NCBI GenBank assembly: GCA_035532475.1
Contig: DATKQY010000016.1
Coordinates: 1-39,524 of the forward strand
Reading direction: 5' to 3'
DNA from: DATKQY01 sp035532475
GTDB taxonomy: Bacteria; Actinomycetota; Acidimicrobiia; Acidimicrobiales; Bog-793
DNA: 39,524 nucleotides
The position numbers and the translations under genes were made by a program. Under the pieces are notes generated by a model. It worked only from the letters and a program-made list of their open reading frames with translations. It was not told the DNA's origin and did no database searches. Shown here one piece after another: positions 8,105 to 16,022 of the stretch (position 1 is its first letter; each line of letters opens with the position of its first letter).

Positions 8105-8208
8105 CACGCCCGCGCGCGGGCCTCCGGTCACCGACCGCGAGGCCGCCGACCGGTGGTCCGCACGTCACCGCTCGGGCGCAGGCCGCGTCGGAGAGGGGAG
8201 GCGCCGCC

Positions 8209-8874
8209 TCAGCGCGGCGCGCTGAGGCGTCCGCCAATGGCCGACGCGTCAAGGCTCGCGTAGCGGCGGAACCAGTCCGGGAGCGAGATCGTGCCGGCCA
8301 CCATCGCGCGTCCCAGGTCCGCGGCCATCTGCTCGACGTCGCCGTCGAGCTCGTAGAGGGCGAGGTGGGTCGGGCCAGTGGCGGATCCCGGCCCGTCCGC
8401 CAGCAGCCGGAAGCGCCATCCGCGGACGAGGACCGGCGTGTTCGCGATGTTGTCGGCCTGGTGCTCTTCGTACCAGTCGCTGTAGTCGTCGAACGGCATC
8501 GAGTCGGGCGCGGCGTTGAAGTTCATGTAGAGGTGCTCCGGCAGGACCACCCCGCCGTGATCCCCGAGCGCGAGGCACGTCCACGACGCGAAGCGGATCC
8601 CGCCGAACCAGTCCGGCAGCTTCGTCCGCGCCCGCTCCCGCTCGAGCGCCCCCCGGAGGGGGTCCGGATCGCCCTCGACCTCGTAGAGCGCGAGGAAGGG
8701 GAACTGCGCCGGGATCTCGCCACCGAGCACCGGCCTGACCGCGAACAGCCGTGCGGCCACGAAGCCGTCGGCGGCGAGGACCTCGTCGAGGTGCGCCTCG
8801 CACCAGCGGACGTACTCGGCGTCGTCGATGCCCTCTGGTGGGGCGCTGAACTCGGCGCGAAGGTTCGCTGACAC
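8209..8874 (-). CDS. Two-repeat EthD/DUF4286-like dimeric alpha-beta barrel protein
   Basis: A 221-residue protein, GTG start after a GGGAGAG site. Two halves of about 105 residues resemble each other: D(D/Y)..YVRWCEAHLDEVLAADGFVAARLF / FPFLALYEVEGD and DYSDWYEEHQADNIANTPVLVRGWRF / THLALYELDGD, each ending with P.DWF. This is the layout of ferredoxin-like dimeric barrel proteins (EthD or DUF4286 type), here duplicated in one chain. Such proteins bind small hydrophobic molecules or assist oxygenases. No enzyme neighbours suggest a substrate. Function unknown beyond the fold. Confidence 0.65.
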   Translation of the reverse strand: MSANLRAEFSAPPEGIDDAEYVRWCEAHLDEVLAADGFVAARLFAVRPVLGGEIPAQFPFLALYEVEGDPDPLRGALERERARTKLPDWFGGIRFASWTCLALGDHGGVVLPEHLYMNFNAAPDSMPFDDYSDWYEEHQADNIANTPVLVRGWRFRLLADGPGSATGPTHLALYELDGDVEQMAADLGRAMVAGTISLPDWFRRYASLDASAIGGRLSAPR

Positions 8875-9045
8875 CGTGTGCTCTCCCCTCTGCGCCCCCG
8901 CCGGGGCCGCCGGTCACGCTACGCCGCGCCGGCGGCGAGCGGCGGGTGGTTCGCCGGGGGCGAACCCGTGCCTGCCCCCCTCTCCGGCCCCGTGCGGGTG
9001 CCTCCGTTGGCCCGCCGGGCGTCGGGCGTCGCCGGGCCCGTCGGC

Positions 9046-9074
9046 GTCTATAGGACTCGCGGACCTCTATAGAC
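9046..9074. promoter_or_regulatory. Inverted repeat GTCTATAG-N13-CTATAGAC
   Basis: Two perfect 8-base arms (9046-9053 and 9067-9074), each holding the palindrome CTATAG, sit in the 296-base gap between divergent genes. The arms also resemble two opposed -10 elements. This may be an operator or a divergent promoter pair. The rest of the gap (8875-9170) holds the hairpin box at 9118-9140 and no gene. Confidence 0.45.
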
Positions 9075-9117
9075 ACCGGCTGAGCTGGCAGGACGCGCCT
9101 ATGCAGCCGTCGCGCAG

Positions 9118-9140
9118 ATCTGGTCGTTCGCCAGATGCGC
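9118..9140 (+). repeat. Hairpin box, copy 1
   Basis: ATCTGG-TCGTTCG-CCAGAT forms a 6-bp stem and is followed by GCGC. The same box, with one base changed in the loop, recurs at 9597-9618. This copy ends 30 bases before the ATG of the gene at 9171, and a related GACC..TCTA..CACCGGC string precedes both copies, so it could be a shared operator or RNA element. Confidence 0.6.
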
Positions 9141-9170
9141 CCGGAGCGAGATCCCCGCAGACTCGGCGGC

Positions 9171-9569
9171 ATGTCGAACACCAATCGAACGGCGACGGGA
9201 GCCGAGGCCGACGGCGGGCACCAGCCCGACGCAGCCGCGCTGGCGAGGCTGCGGGACTGGGCGTGGGAGCGCGGCCGGACGGACATCGTCCTCGACCTGG
9301 ACCTGCACGCGGCGATCCAGGAGTTCCGCTGCTCACCGCGATGGCTCAACCTGGTGCACCTGGCGACGGTCCTGCCCTCCGGCACCGGGCCGGCGCCGGT
9401 CGAGGAGATCCGCCACCTGGCGGCCCACGGCGCCGACGACGCCGCGTGCGCGGCGCTCGCGGCGGGTCTCGAGCCGTGGTCCCACTCGGTGCGCCAGCGC
9501 CTGGCGGCCGACCTGAGCGAGATGGCGGCCGACTCGGGGGCCGGCGGCCTCTGTAGCGACCCCGGCTAA
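9171..9569 (+). CDS. Unknown 132-residue protein
   Basis: Start chosen at ATG 9171 because upstream in-frame sequence crosses the hairpin box. The product is acidic, soluble and Ala-rich, with no signal peptide or membrane segment: DAAALARLRDWAWERGRTDI, then DLHAAIQEFRCSPRWLNLVH and a helical C-terminus. I recognise no family. Codon use is typical of the neighbourhood (GC-rich third positions), which supports real coding. It shares an upstream hairpin box with the secreted HAF-repeat gene that follows 230 bases later, so the two may be regulated together. Confidence 0.55.
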   Translation: MSNTNRTATGAEADGGHQPDAAALARLRDWAWERGRTDIVLDLDLHAAIQEFRCSPRWLNLVHLATVLPSGTGPAPVEEIRHLAAHGADDAACAALAAGLEPWSHSVRQRLAADLSEMAADSGAGGLCSDPG

Positions 9570-9596
9570 AGACCCTCTACACCGGCCACGGTGAAG

Positions 9597-9618
9597 TCTG
9601 GTCGGTCGCCAGATGCGC
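9597..9618 (+). repeat. Hairpin box, copy 2
   Basis: TCTGG-TCGGTCG-CCAGA followed by TGCGC repeats the box at 9118-9140. It lies 180 bases upstream of the HAF-repeat gene start and just after the stop of the preceding gene. Confidence 0.6.
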
Positions 9619-9798
9619 AAGGACTCCTATGCGGAGCATCGTGAAGCGACTCGCACACGGGGGGTGTGCGCTTGGCGGTGCCACTCCCCTGTCCGGGCAG
9701 TCGTGGCATCGCCCGCTCTTCCGAACCCGCTGACCGGGCATGTCGCTGTCCCAACGATCCCGCAACGACCACCGAACACTCAGCGAAAGGAACATCAC

Positions 9799-10851
9799 AT
9801 GACCACAGGAAGCGGCAGCGCCGCCCCCAGCTCCACGTTCCGCTCCCGCAGGATCCGCGGCGCCGTCGGCGCCATCGCACTCGTGCTCGCGTCGGGTGCC
9901 GGCGTGGTCGCCGCCCTGCCCGCCGCGGCCGGCGCCAGCACCGCGCACGGCTCGTCCGGTCACGCGTCGTCCGGTCACGCGCTGACGGCGGGCGTCGGGA
10001 CCCGCTACCAGTTCCAGAAGCTCGGCGACCCCGCCGACCCCACCTTCAACCAGCTGCTCGGGATCAACGACGAGGGCGTCATCGCCGGTTACTTCGGCAG
10101 CGGGAACCCGGCCAACGTGCACCCCAACAAGGGCTTCACGATCGCCCCGTACCAGCACCAGCAGTTCGTCAACGAGAACTTCCCCGGCTCGGTCCAGACC
10201 CAGGTGATCGGGATCAACGACTCGGGCACGACGGTCGGCTTCTGGGCCGACGCCGCCGGCAACAACTTCGGCTTCGTCGACCGCAAGGGGCACTTCACGA
10301 ACGTCTCCTACCCGGGAGCGGGCGGCAGCCCGGCCGTCACCCAGCTGCTCGGGATCAACAACCAGGGCGTGGCCGTCGGCTTCTACAACGACGCCGCGGG
10401 CACGCCGCACGGCTTCGAGTACAACCTCCACACCGGGGCGTACGCGCGGATCATGGTGCCGGGCGCCGTCAGCTCGATGGCGACCGGGATCAACAACAAG
10501 GGCGACATCTCGGGCATCGCCACGAACGCCAGCAAGGTCACCTCCGCCTACCTGCGCCACGCAGGGGCCTTTCGGACCCTCACGTACCCCGGCGCGTCCC
10601 AGACGCAGGCGTTCGGGCTGAACGACCTCGACCAGGTGGCCGGCCAGTTCGTCGACGCGGCCGGCAAGATGCACGGCTTCATCTACCAGGCCGGCGCCTT
10701 CCAGGCGCTCGACGACCCGGCCGGCATCGGCACGACGCTGATCAACGGGATCAACGACGCCGGTGACCTCGTCGGCTTCTACACCGACGGCGCGGGGAAC
10801 ACCGACGGGTTCGTCGCCTTCCCCCAGCACTTCGCCGCACCGGGCGCCTGA
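9799..10851 (+). CDS. Secreted HAF-repeat protein
   Basis: A 350-residue protein with ATG after AAAGGA (9786-9791). Residues 17-50 form an export signal (basic RSRRIRG, then a hydrophobic stretch ending in AGAS); with the Arg pair it could use Sec or Tat. The mature part holds six copies of a unit of about 45 residues of type GIN(D/N)xGxxVGFYxDAAGxxHGF, known as HAF extracellular repeats and expected to build a beta-propeller-like domain. Examples are LLGINDEGVIAGYF, VIGINDSGTTVGFW and LINGINDAGDLVGFYTDGAG. No catalytic residues are recognisable; binding or surface display is possible. A very strong terminator follows. Confidence 0.8.
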   Translation: MTTGSGSAAPSSTFRSRRIRGAVGAIALVLASGAGVVAALPAAAGASTAHGSSGHASSGHALTAGVGTRYQFQKLGDPADPTFNQLLGINDEGVIAGYFGSGNPANVHPNKGFTIAPYQHQQFVNENFPGSVQTQVIGINDSGTTVGFWADAAGNNFGFVDRKGHFTNVSYPGAGGSPAVTQLLGINNQGVAVGFYNDAAGTPHGFEYNLHTGAYARIMVPGAVSSMATGINNKGDISGIATNASKVTSAYLRHAGAFRTLTYPGASQTQAFGLNDLDQVAGQFVDAAGKMHGFIYQAGAFQALDDPAGIGTTLINGINDAGDLVGFYTDGAGNTDGFVAFPQHFAAPGA

Positions 10852-10859
10852 CGCCCGCC

Positions 10860-10903
10860 GACGATGGGGGCACGGCCGGTCGACCGGCCGTGCCCCCATC
10901 GTC
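10860..10903 (+). terminator. Perfect 44-base palindrome, terminator
   Basis: Arms of 22 bases are fully complementary with no spacer (arm begins GACGATGGGGGCACGGCC; centre GGTCGACC at 10878-10885), starting 9 bases after the HAF gene stop. In RNA it folds to a long GC-rich hairpin followed by TTCT, so it should act as an intrinsic terminator. It also separates this gene from the cold-shock gene. Confidence 0.75.
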
Positions 10904-10962
10904 TTCTGCGGGGTTCGCGACGACGACCGTCCACAAGCCGCCTCCGGGCGCCCGGGAATCTC

Positions 10963-10993
10963 TTGACCGGACGCCGCCCCGGTCCGGTACACT
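10963..10993 (+). promoter_or_regulatory. Putative cold-shock gene promoter
   Basis: TTGACC (10963-10968) and TACACT (10988-10993) are 19 bases apart, a slightly wide spacing. A start near 11000 would give a leader of about 95 bases, in line with the long 5' leaders of many cold-shock genes. Confidence 0.45.
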
Positions 10994-11093
10994 TGGAGCT
11001 GCGAACAGCCAGATAACACGCGAGCTGTGCGCCATTGTCGGTTGCCATCAGGGTCTCCCGCATGTGAATAGCGCGTGGAGAAATGAGGCAGCA

Positions 11094-11297
11094 ATGTCCG
11101 CAGGTACCGTGAAGTGGTTCAACGCCGCGAAGGGCTTCGGGTTCATCACCCCTGACGACGGCTCGGCCGACGTCTTCGCACACTTCTCGTCCATCGAGGG
11201 CTCGGGCTACCGCGAGCTGGTCGAGGGCCAGAAGGTGGACTTCGAGTCCGAGCAGGGGCCGAAGGGCCTCCAGGCGAAGCGGGTCCGCCCGCTCTGA
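11094..11297 (+). CDS. Cold-shock protein, CspA family
   Basis: A 67-residue single cold-shock domain. It begins MSAGTVKWFNAAKGFGFITP and contains the RNP1 motif KGFGFI and RNP2 DVFAHF, then LVEGQKVDFESEQGPKGLQA, covering the family's full length. It binds single-stranded RNA and DNA and melts RNA structure during cold or growth transitions. The ATG is fixed by the conserved N-terminus; a GAGG motif lies about ten bases upstream. It is monocistronic, with its own promoter and leader and two terminator hairpins in tandem downstream. Confidence 0.97.
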   Translation: MSAGTVKWFNAAKGFGFITPDDGSADVFAHFSSIEGSGYRELVEGQKVDFESEQGPKGLQAKRVRPL

Positions 11298-11305
11298 GCA
11301 CGCCG

Positions 11306-11329
11306 TCAGGCTCGCGATTGCGAGCCTGA
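11306..11329 (+). terminator. First terminator after cold-shock gene
   Basis: TCAGGCTCGC and GCGAGCCTGA form a perfect 10-bp stem with loop GATT, 8 bases after the stop codon. Confidence 0.7.
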
Positions 11330-11333
11330 TCGA

Positions 11334-11368
11334 CCGCCGGGACCGCCCCGAACGGGCCGTCCCGGCGG
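11334..11368. terminator. Second terminator between convergent genes
   Basis: CCGCCGGGAC (11334-11343) pairs with GTCCCGGCGG (11359-11368), enclosing an inner GCCC-CGAAC-GGGC stem. It could stop transcripts from both sides. Bases 11369-11612 contain no gene, only an 8-base tandem repeat (GCGACGCC, three copies near 11392-11416). Confidence 0.6.
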
Positions 11369-11612
11369 TTGCGCGTCCCGGCCACAGTGGGCCGCGACGC
11401 CGCGACGCCGCGACGCCGCGTCCGCCCCGGCGGCTCCCGGCCGCGTCGCCACGGGGCCGCCACGGGCTCGCTCGCCGGGCACGCCTGGCCGCCGAGCAGG
11501 CCCGGAGCTGGTCGAGCGCCCCGACGATCAGGCCGGACGCGGGACGTCCCGGCGACGCGCACGGGCGGTCGACGCCCGCCGTGCCCCGCTCGCACGCACC
11601 CGGCGGCGGCCT

Positions 11613-12485
11613 TCAGAGATTGGTCTCGTCGGCGGGAACGTGCGGGAGCGGCGGTGAGCCCCCGTGCCCGTCGGGGTGGAGCGCGTGGCAGCCGAGCGTG
11701 TAGGCGGTCATCGACAGCGAGCCCATCGCATAGCCGTCCACGAGCACGTCCGTCGGCTGGCCGGCCGCCGCGGCCAGCCCGGCGAGGTAGAGCAGCGGGA
11801 TGAAGTGGTCCGGCGTCGGGGCCGCCATCGGGAAGTCGCCGTGGGATTGGATCGCGCCGAGCTCGGCCGGTGCGTCCGTCATAGTCTGCCGGGCGCGCTC
11901 GTCGAAGCGCTGCGCCCAGTCGAACCCGGCGTCCGGCTGGTTCCAGTCGATGCGGCGCAGGTTGTGCACGACGTTGCCGCTGGCGACGACGAGCACGCCA
12001 CGGTCACGCAGCGGCGCCAGCCTGGCGCCGAGCTCGAGGTGGTAGTCGAACGGCTGCAGCGCGTTCACGGAGAGCTGGACGACGGGGATGTCGGCACCCG
12101 GGAAGGCGTGCACCAGGACGGACCACGTCCCGTGGTCGATCCCCCAGCTGTCCGCGTCGAGGCCGACCCACGCCGGCTTCACGACGTCGGCGACCTCCTC
12201 GGCGAGCTGGGGGTCGCCGGGTGCCGGGTACTCGACGGCGAACAGCTCGGGCGGGAAGCCGTAGAAGTCGTGGATCGTCTTCGGCGCCGCCATGGCGGTC
12301 AGCGCCGAGGCGTGGATGTACCAGTGGGCCGAGACGACCAGGATCGCCCGCGGGCGGGGGATCGACGCCCCGAAGACCCGCCACGCCTCCGTGTAACGGT
12401 TCTCGTCGAGCGCGTTCATCGGGCTGCCGTGACCGAAGAAGGCCGCCGGCATCGGGCTCGTCGTCGCATCCGCGGTGGAAGTCAC
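11613..12485 (-). CDS. 4,5-DOPA extradiol dioxygenase family protein
   Basis: A 290-residue member of the LigB/YgiD (DODA) family of nonheme iron or zinc ring-opening dioxygenases. Visible motifs include AAFFGHGSPMNAL, LVVSAHWY (metal-ligand His), WGIDHGTWSVLVH, VQLSVN, GSGN-like VVASGNVVHNL and SHGDF...DHFIPLLY. The family cleaves catechol-type rings such as DOPA; physiological substrates in bacteria are mostly unknown. Start GTG 12485 was chosen over upstream frames that are Arg/Gly-rich; ATG 12452 is an alternative that begins at the conserved MPAAFFGHGSP. Divergent from the glycosyltransferase gene with a 383-base gap holding a promoter and a structured leader. Confidence 0.88.
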   Translation of the reverse strand: MTSTADATTSPMPAAFFGHGSPMNALDENRYTEAWRVFGASIPRPRAILVVSAHWYIHASALTAMAAPKTIHDFYGFPPELFAVEYPAPGDPQLAEEVADVVKPAWVGLDADSWGIDHGTWSVLVHAFPGADIPVVQLSVNALQPFDYHLELGARLAPLRDRGVLVVASGNVVHNLRRIDWNQPDAGFDWAQRFDERARQTMTDAPAELGAIQSHGDFPMAAPTPDHFIPLLYLAGLAAAAGQPTDVLVDGYAMGSLSMTAYTLGCHALHPDGHGGSPPLPHVPADETNL

Positions 12486-12725
12486 AGGGTCACCCCACGA
12501 TCTCGGCCGACACGCCCCGACCCGGCCGGCGCCGGCGCCCGGTCGGGCCACCACCCTGCCCCGGGCGGACCCTGAGGTCCGGGCGAGCTGGCTGCGGCCC
12601 GCTCGATGCTACGGCGCGAGCACCGGAGCGGTCACGGTCGGAGCTCTCAGCCCGCTGAGGCGCGCCGGCGCGGCCCCCGCCGGGGACGAGCGGGCGCCGT
12701 CGGCGGACGGGCACCGCGACCGCGC

Positions 12726-12731
12726 TAGAAT
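12726..12731 (+). promoter_or_regulatory. -10 element of the glycosyltransferase leader
   Basis: TAGAAT is a good -10 hexamer in an otherwise very GC-rich stretch. It predicts transcription from about 12738, giving a leader of about 130 bases. No clear -35 is seen. The remaining gap 12486-12720 shows no gene. Confidence 0.45.
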
Positions 12732-12737
12732 TAGCAG

Positions 12738-12868
12738 TCAAAGCCCTTGAGTGCCAACGACGACCCGGTCGTTAGCTGAGAGGCACCGGCGAGTCGGCCG
12801 GGGCTGTTGGACCTGGTCCGGACCATCACCTGGTGGGCGGCCGGGCATCGCAGGAAGAGGAGCCACAG
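12738..12868 (+). ncRNA. THI-box (TPP riboswitch)-like leader
   Basis: The order of elements follows the TPP riboswitch: GAGTGCC (12749-12755), hairpin AACGAC/GTCGTT (12756-12773), the invariant-type CTGAGAGG (12776-12783), a CCGGC/GGCCGG hairpin (12786-12800), GGACCTG (12809-12815), a CCGG/CCGG stem (12818-12821/12841-12844) and CGCAGGAAG (12849-12857), where the consensus is CGTAGGGAAG. CCTG 12812-12815 can pair with CAGG 12851-12854. The conserved TAATG-type loop is replaced by an unrelated 19-base segment, and the first box is weaker than GGGGTGC. The last box runs into the ribosome binding site GAGGAG, fitting translational control. It may be a true divergent TPP switch or a related fold. 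Confidence 0.45.
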
Positions 12869-14035
12869 GTGCGCATCGCCGTTATCGCGCCACCGTGGGT
12901 GCAGATCCCCCCACCCGCCTACGGGGGCACCGAGGCCGTCCTCGACACCCTCGCCCGGGGACTCGTCCGGGCCGGCCATGAGGTGCTCTTGTACTCCACC
13001 GGCGACAGCACCTGTCCGGTGCCACGAGGATGGGTCTTCGAGCACGCGGTCGGGATCGGCACCGGTGGCGCGGCGGCCGAGCTGCGCCACGTGATCGCCG
13101 CCTACGACGTCGTCGCCGACTTCGACGTCGTCCACGACCACACGCTCGTCGGTCCCGTCTACGCCGACCGGCTGCCCTGGCTTCCCGTCGTCACGACGAA
13201 CCACGGTCCCTTCGCGAGCGATCTCGGCGCCCTCTACCGGGCGACCAGCGACCGGGTACCCGTGATCGCCATCTCGCACCACCAGGCCTCGACGGCGCGG
13301 GGGGTCCGCCTGGCCGGGGTGATCCACCACGGCGTCGACCTGGCGCGCTTTCCCGTCGGCGACGGCGGCGGGGGCTACGCGCTGTTCCTCGGCCGGATGA
13401 ACCCCGAAAAGGGCGTGCACGTCGCGATCAAGGTGGCGCGCGCCGCGGGGATGCCGCTCCGCATCGCCGCGAAGATGTCCGAGACCGCCGAGCGGCGCTA
13501 CTTCGCCGAGCGCGTCGAGCCCCTGCTCGGGGCCGGCGTCGAGTACCTCGGCGAGGTGAACGACGCCGACAAGCTCGAGCTGCTCGCCGGTGCGACCTGC
13601 CTCCTCAACCCGATCACCTGGCCGGAACCCTTCGGCATGGTGATGATCGAGGCGTTGGCGACCGGCACGCCGGTGGTCACCACGCCGCACGGTGCCGCGC
13701 CCGAGATCGTGACCGACGGCGTGACGGGTTTCGTGGCGGCCGACGGCGAGGCGCTCGTGGCCGCGCTCGCCGAGGTGGCCGGACTGGACCGGCGGGCCTG
13801 CCGGCGGTCCGTCGAGGAGCGCTTCAGCATGGAGCGGATGGTGGCGGAGCACGTGGCCGTGTACGAGGCGGTGGCCGACGCGCGGAGCCGCCGGCTGCCG
13901 GCGCTCCCCCACCCGCGCACGCCGCCGGACCCCGGGCCGGCGGTGGTCGGACCGGCGGGGCGGGACGGGGTCGAGGCCCCGGCCGCGGTCGCCGTCCGCG
14001 CGCCTTCGCGCGTCGCGTCCGACCGCCAGGACTAG
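12869..14035 (+). CDS. GT4-family glycosyltransferase
   Basis: A 388-residue GT-B fold glycosyltransferase. GTG start 6 bases after GAGGAG; the protein begins VRIAVIAPPWVQIPPPAYGG with the family's glycine-rich loop after strand 1. The acceptor half has VVHDHTLVGPVYA; the donor half has LFLGRMNPEKGVHVAI and the E-x7-E motif in PEPFGMVMIEAL (E253, E261), followed by GTPVV and GAAPEIV. It transfers a sugar from a nucleotide-sugar to an unknown acceptor, with inversion or retention not readable but retention typical of GT4. Its final residues are low-complexity. The gene ends with a 4-base overlap (CTAG) with the convergent gene. The THI-box-like leader upstream is unexpected for this enzyme. 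Confidence 0.9.
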   Translation: MRIAVIAPPWVQIPPPAYGGTEAVLDTLARGLVRAGHEVLLYSTGDSTCPVPRGWVFEHAVGIGTGGAAAELRHVIAAYDVVADFDVVHDHTLVGPVYADRLPWLPVVTTNHGPFASDLGALYRATSDRVPVIAISHHQASTARGVRLAGVIHHGVDLARFPVGDGGGGYALFLGRMNPEKGVHVAIKVARAAGMPLRIAAKMSETAERRYFAERVEPLLGAGVEYLGEVNDADKLELLAGATCLLNPITWPEPFGMVMIEALATGTPVVTTPHGAAPEIVTDGVTGFVAADGEALVAALAEVAGLDRRACRRSVEERFSMERMVAEHVAVYEAVADARSRRLPALPHPRTPPDPGPAVVGPAGRDGVEAPAAVAVRAPSRVASDRQD

Positions 14036-14943
14036 CCCGCGGCGCCGAACCAGCGGTCCCGGTAGCGGAAGAGGAAGCGTTCGGTCACGAGGTTGAGGAT
14101 GCGGCGCGCCTGGCCGAAGCGCTCCGGGAGCTCGCCGAGCACGGCGACGTTGCCGGGCACCGGCCGCGGGAGCAGCTCGAAGGCCCCCCGGTACCACCGC
14201 CGCCCGAGCTGCTCGAGCAGCCCCACCGCCCCCATGGCGCCGACCGCCCCCGCACCCGCGGGCTCGGCCTGGCGCCCGGTCGGCCGCGACAGGCCGCCGG
14301 CCCGCAACAGGCGCGTCTCCTCGACCGGGCCGAAGCCCTGCCGTGCGGTGTGGTCGGGGAAGACGCCGGTCAGGAAGAGGGCGACGTCGCCGAGCCGGCG
14401 CAGGACGCCCGGCAGCTCGGCCTCGGAGACGACCTCGAGGAGCCCCGCCAGGCGGACCGGGTCCAGCTCGGAGAAGCGCTGGCGCCGCCAGCCCCGGCGG
14501 GTCTGAACCACGACGGAGCCGCTCGCCACGTGCGTGTACGACGCCAGCAGCTCGGCGAGGAAGAGCCGGCGCCGCGGCGCCGCGAGGAAGTCGCGCAGCT
14601 CCGCCACGTCGAAGACCGGGGTGCGGACACCGGGGCCGAGCCACTCCGAGACGTAGCTCGCCGACTGCAGCTCCACCGCGACGCGCTGGACAGCGACGGC
14701 GAAGGCGAGGAACGGCGAGACGCTGACGAACGGCTCGGCCCCGCCCGCCGGGCCGAACACCGCGTCGAAGGCCTGCGGGCGCGCCAGCAGCTCCTCGACG
14801 CCGCCGGGGTGCGCGCGCACGAGGGAGCGCCGCCCGAGGGGGTCGTCGGGGGCGCTCGGCGCACCGGCGAGCAGCAGGTCGAGATCTGCCGTCGTCAGGT
14901 GCTCCAGGTACGCGTTCGCGACGGCCTCGCGTTCGGGGATCAT
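14032..14943 (-). CDS. Unknown 303-residue protein
   Basis: Start ATG 14943 (MIPEREAVANAYLEHL). The protein is helical and Leu/Arg-rich, without a signal peptide. Recognisable stretches are EWLGPGVRTPVFDVAELRDF, SYTHVASG, LPGVLRRLGDVALFLTGVFPDHT and a C-terminal LGELPERFGQARRILNLVTE, which recalls tetratricopeptide-like helices but does not repeat. I do not recognise the family. Coding is supported by consistent GC-rich third positions and the lack of a better frame. It lies alone between convergent GT4 and divergent ribokinase genes, overlapping the GT4 stop by four bases. Confidence 0.65.
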   Translation of the reverse strand: MIPEREAVANAYLEHLTTADLDLLLAGAPSAPDDPLGRRSLVRAHPGGVEELLARPQAFDAVFGPAGGAEPFVSVSPFLAFAVAVQRVAVELQSASYVSEWLGPGVRTPVFDVAELRDFLAAPRRRLFLAELLASYTHVASGSVVVQTRRGWRRQRFSELDPVRLAGLLEVVSEAELPGVLRRLGDVALFLTGVFPDHTARQGFGPVEETRLLRAGGLSRPTGRQAEPAGAGAVGAMGAVGLLEQLGRRWYRGAFELLPRPVPGNVAVLGELPERFGQARRILNLVTERFLFRYRDRWFGAAG

Positions 14944-15049
14944 CCAGCTCCAGGCTAGGTGGGCGCGCCCTCCGGCGGTACGGCCGGCCCGCCCGAGCGG
15001 GTGGAGGGCCACCCACCGCCGGCCGCGGCCGACCGGCCCATACTGGGAG

Positions 15050-15982
15050 ATGCCCAGCCCAGTGGTCGCCGTGGTCGGCTCGCTCAACCGCGACCTGATG
15101 CTGCGCACCCCGAGGCGGCCGGGCCCGGGCGAGACCGTCACCGGCGCGACGCTCGCGGTCACCGGCGGCGGCAAGGGCGCCAACCAGGCCTGGGCCGTCG
15201 CCTCCCTCGGCGTGGCGGTCCACCTCGTCGGGCGGATCGGGGACGACGACGCCGGTGCCGAGCTGCTCGCCGGGCTGCGCCACCCGCTGCTCGCCACCGA
15301 CGGGGTGCTCGTCACACCGGGCGTGGCCAGCGGCACCGCGGTCATCGCGGTGACCCCCGACGGCGAGAACTCGATCATCGTCGCCGACGGGGCCAACGAG
15401 CTGCTCGCCCCGGCGGACCTCGACGGAGCGGCCCCCGTGCTCTCGACCGCCGCCGTCCTGCTGGTCCAGCTCGAGATCTCGCTCGCGACGGTGGGACGGG
15501 CCGCCGAGCTCGCCGGCCCCGAGACGCTGGTGGTGCTGAGCGCCGCGCCCTTCCGGCCGCTGCCGCCGGAGCTGCTCCGGCGCGTCGACGTCCTCGTCGC
15601 GAACGAGCCGGAGGCCACCGCGCTGGCGGGCACGGCGGCCGGCGGGCGTGCCGCCCTCTTCGGCCGCCTGCGCGCCCTCGGCACCGGTGTGGTGGTCGTC
15701 ACGCTCGGAGCCGACGGCGCCGCCGTCGTGACCGCCGAGGGGGTCCTCGCCGTACCCGGCCGGCCCGCCCGGGTCCTCGACACGACCGGGGCCGGGGACG
15801 CGTTCGCCGGGGCGCTCGCCGCCTGGCTCGCCGCGGCCGGGACCGCGCGGTCGGCGCTCGGCAACGGGACGGTCCTCGACGCCGTGCGGGCCGGCATCGC
15901 GGCGGCGACCTTCGCCGTCGGCCGGCCCGGCGCGCGCGCCTCCTACGGCACCCGGGCGGAGATCGGCGCGCCGTGGGAGTGA
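15050..15982 (+). CDS. rbsK: Ribokinase-like PfkB sugar kinase
   Basis: A 310-residue PfkB-family kinase. It has VGSLNRDLMLRTPRRPGPGE near the start, the substrate loop GGGKGANQA (residues about 42-49), VANEPEATAL, VVTLGADGA and the ATP/anion-hole motif DTTGAGDAF (244-252, with catalytic Asp 250). This set matches ribokinase, which phosphorylates ribose on O5 so that it can enter the pentose phosphate pool; a related pentose or nucleoside substrate is possible. A CATACT -10 element (15039-15044) lies five bases before the ATG, so the mRNA should be leaderless. No ribose transporter is adjacent. Confidence 0.88.
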   Translation: MPSPVVAVVGSLNRDLMLRTPRRPGPGETVTGATLAVTGGGKGANQAWAVASLGVAVHLVGRIGDDDAGAELLAGLRHPLLATDGVLVTPGVASGTAVIAVTPDGENSIIVADGANELLAPADLDGAAPVLSTAAVLLVQLEISLATVGRAAELAGPETLVVLSAAPFRPLPPELLRRVDVLVANEPEATALAGTAAGGRAALFGRLRALGTGVVVVTLGADGAAVVTAEGVLAVPGRPARVLDTTGAGDAFAGALAAWLAAAGTARSALGNGTVLDAVRAGIAAATFAVGRPGARASYGTRAEIGAPWE

Positions 15983-16022
15983 GCGGGCACGGCTCCCCCG
16001 GCGTGGCGCGGGTCGTCCGCGC

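Noticed and set aside
6697..8871. Very long plus-strand open frame (724 codons)
   Set aside because: It crosses the TauE/SafE gene in another frame and translates to Arg/Pro/Ala low-complexity sequence; a product of high GC content.
12731..15283. 850-codon minus-strand open frame
   Set aside because: Antisense to the GT4 gene and in another frame of the unknown 303-residue gene; composition is low-complexity with no domain.
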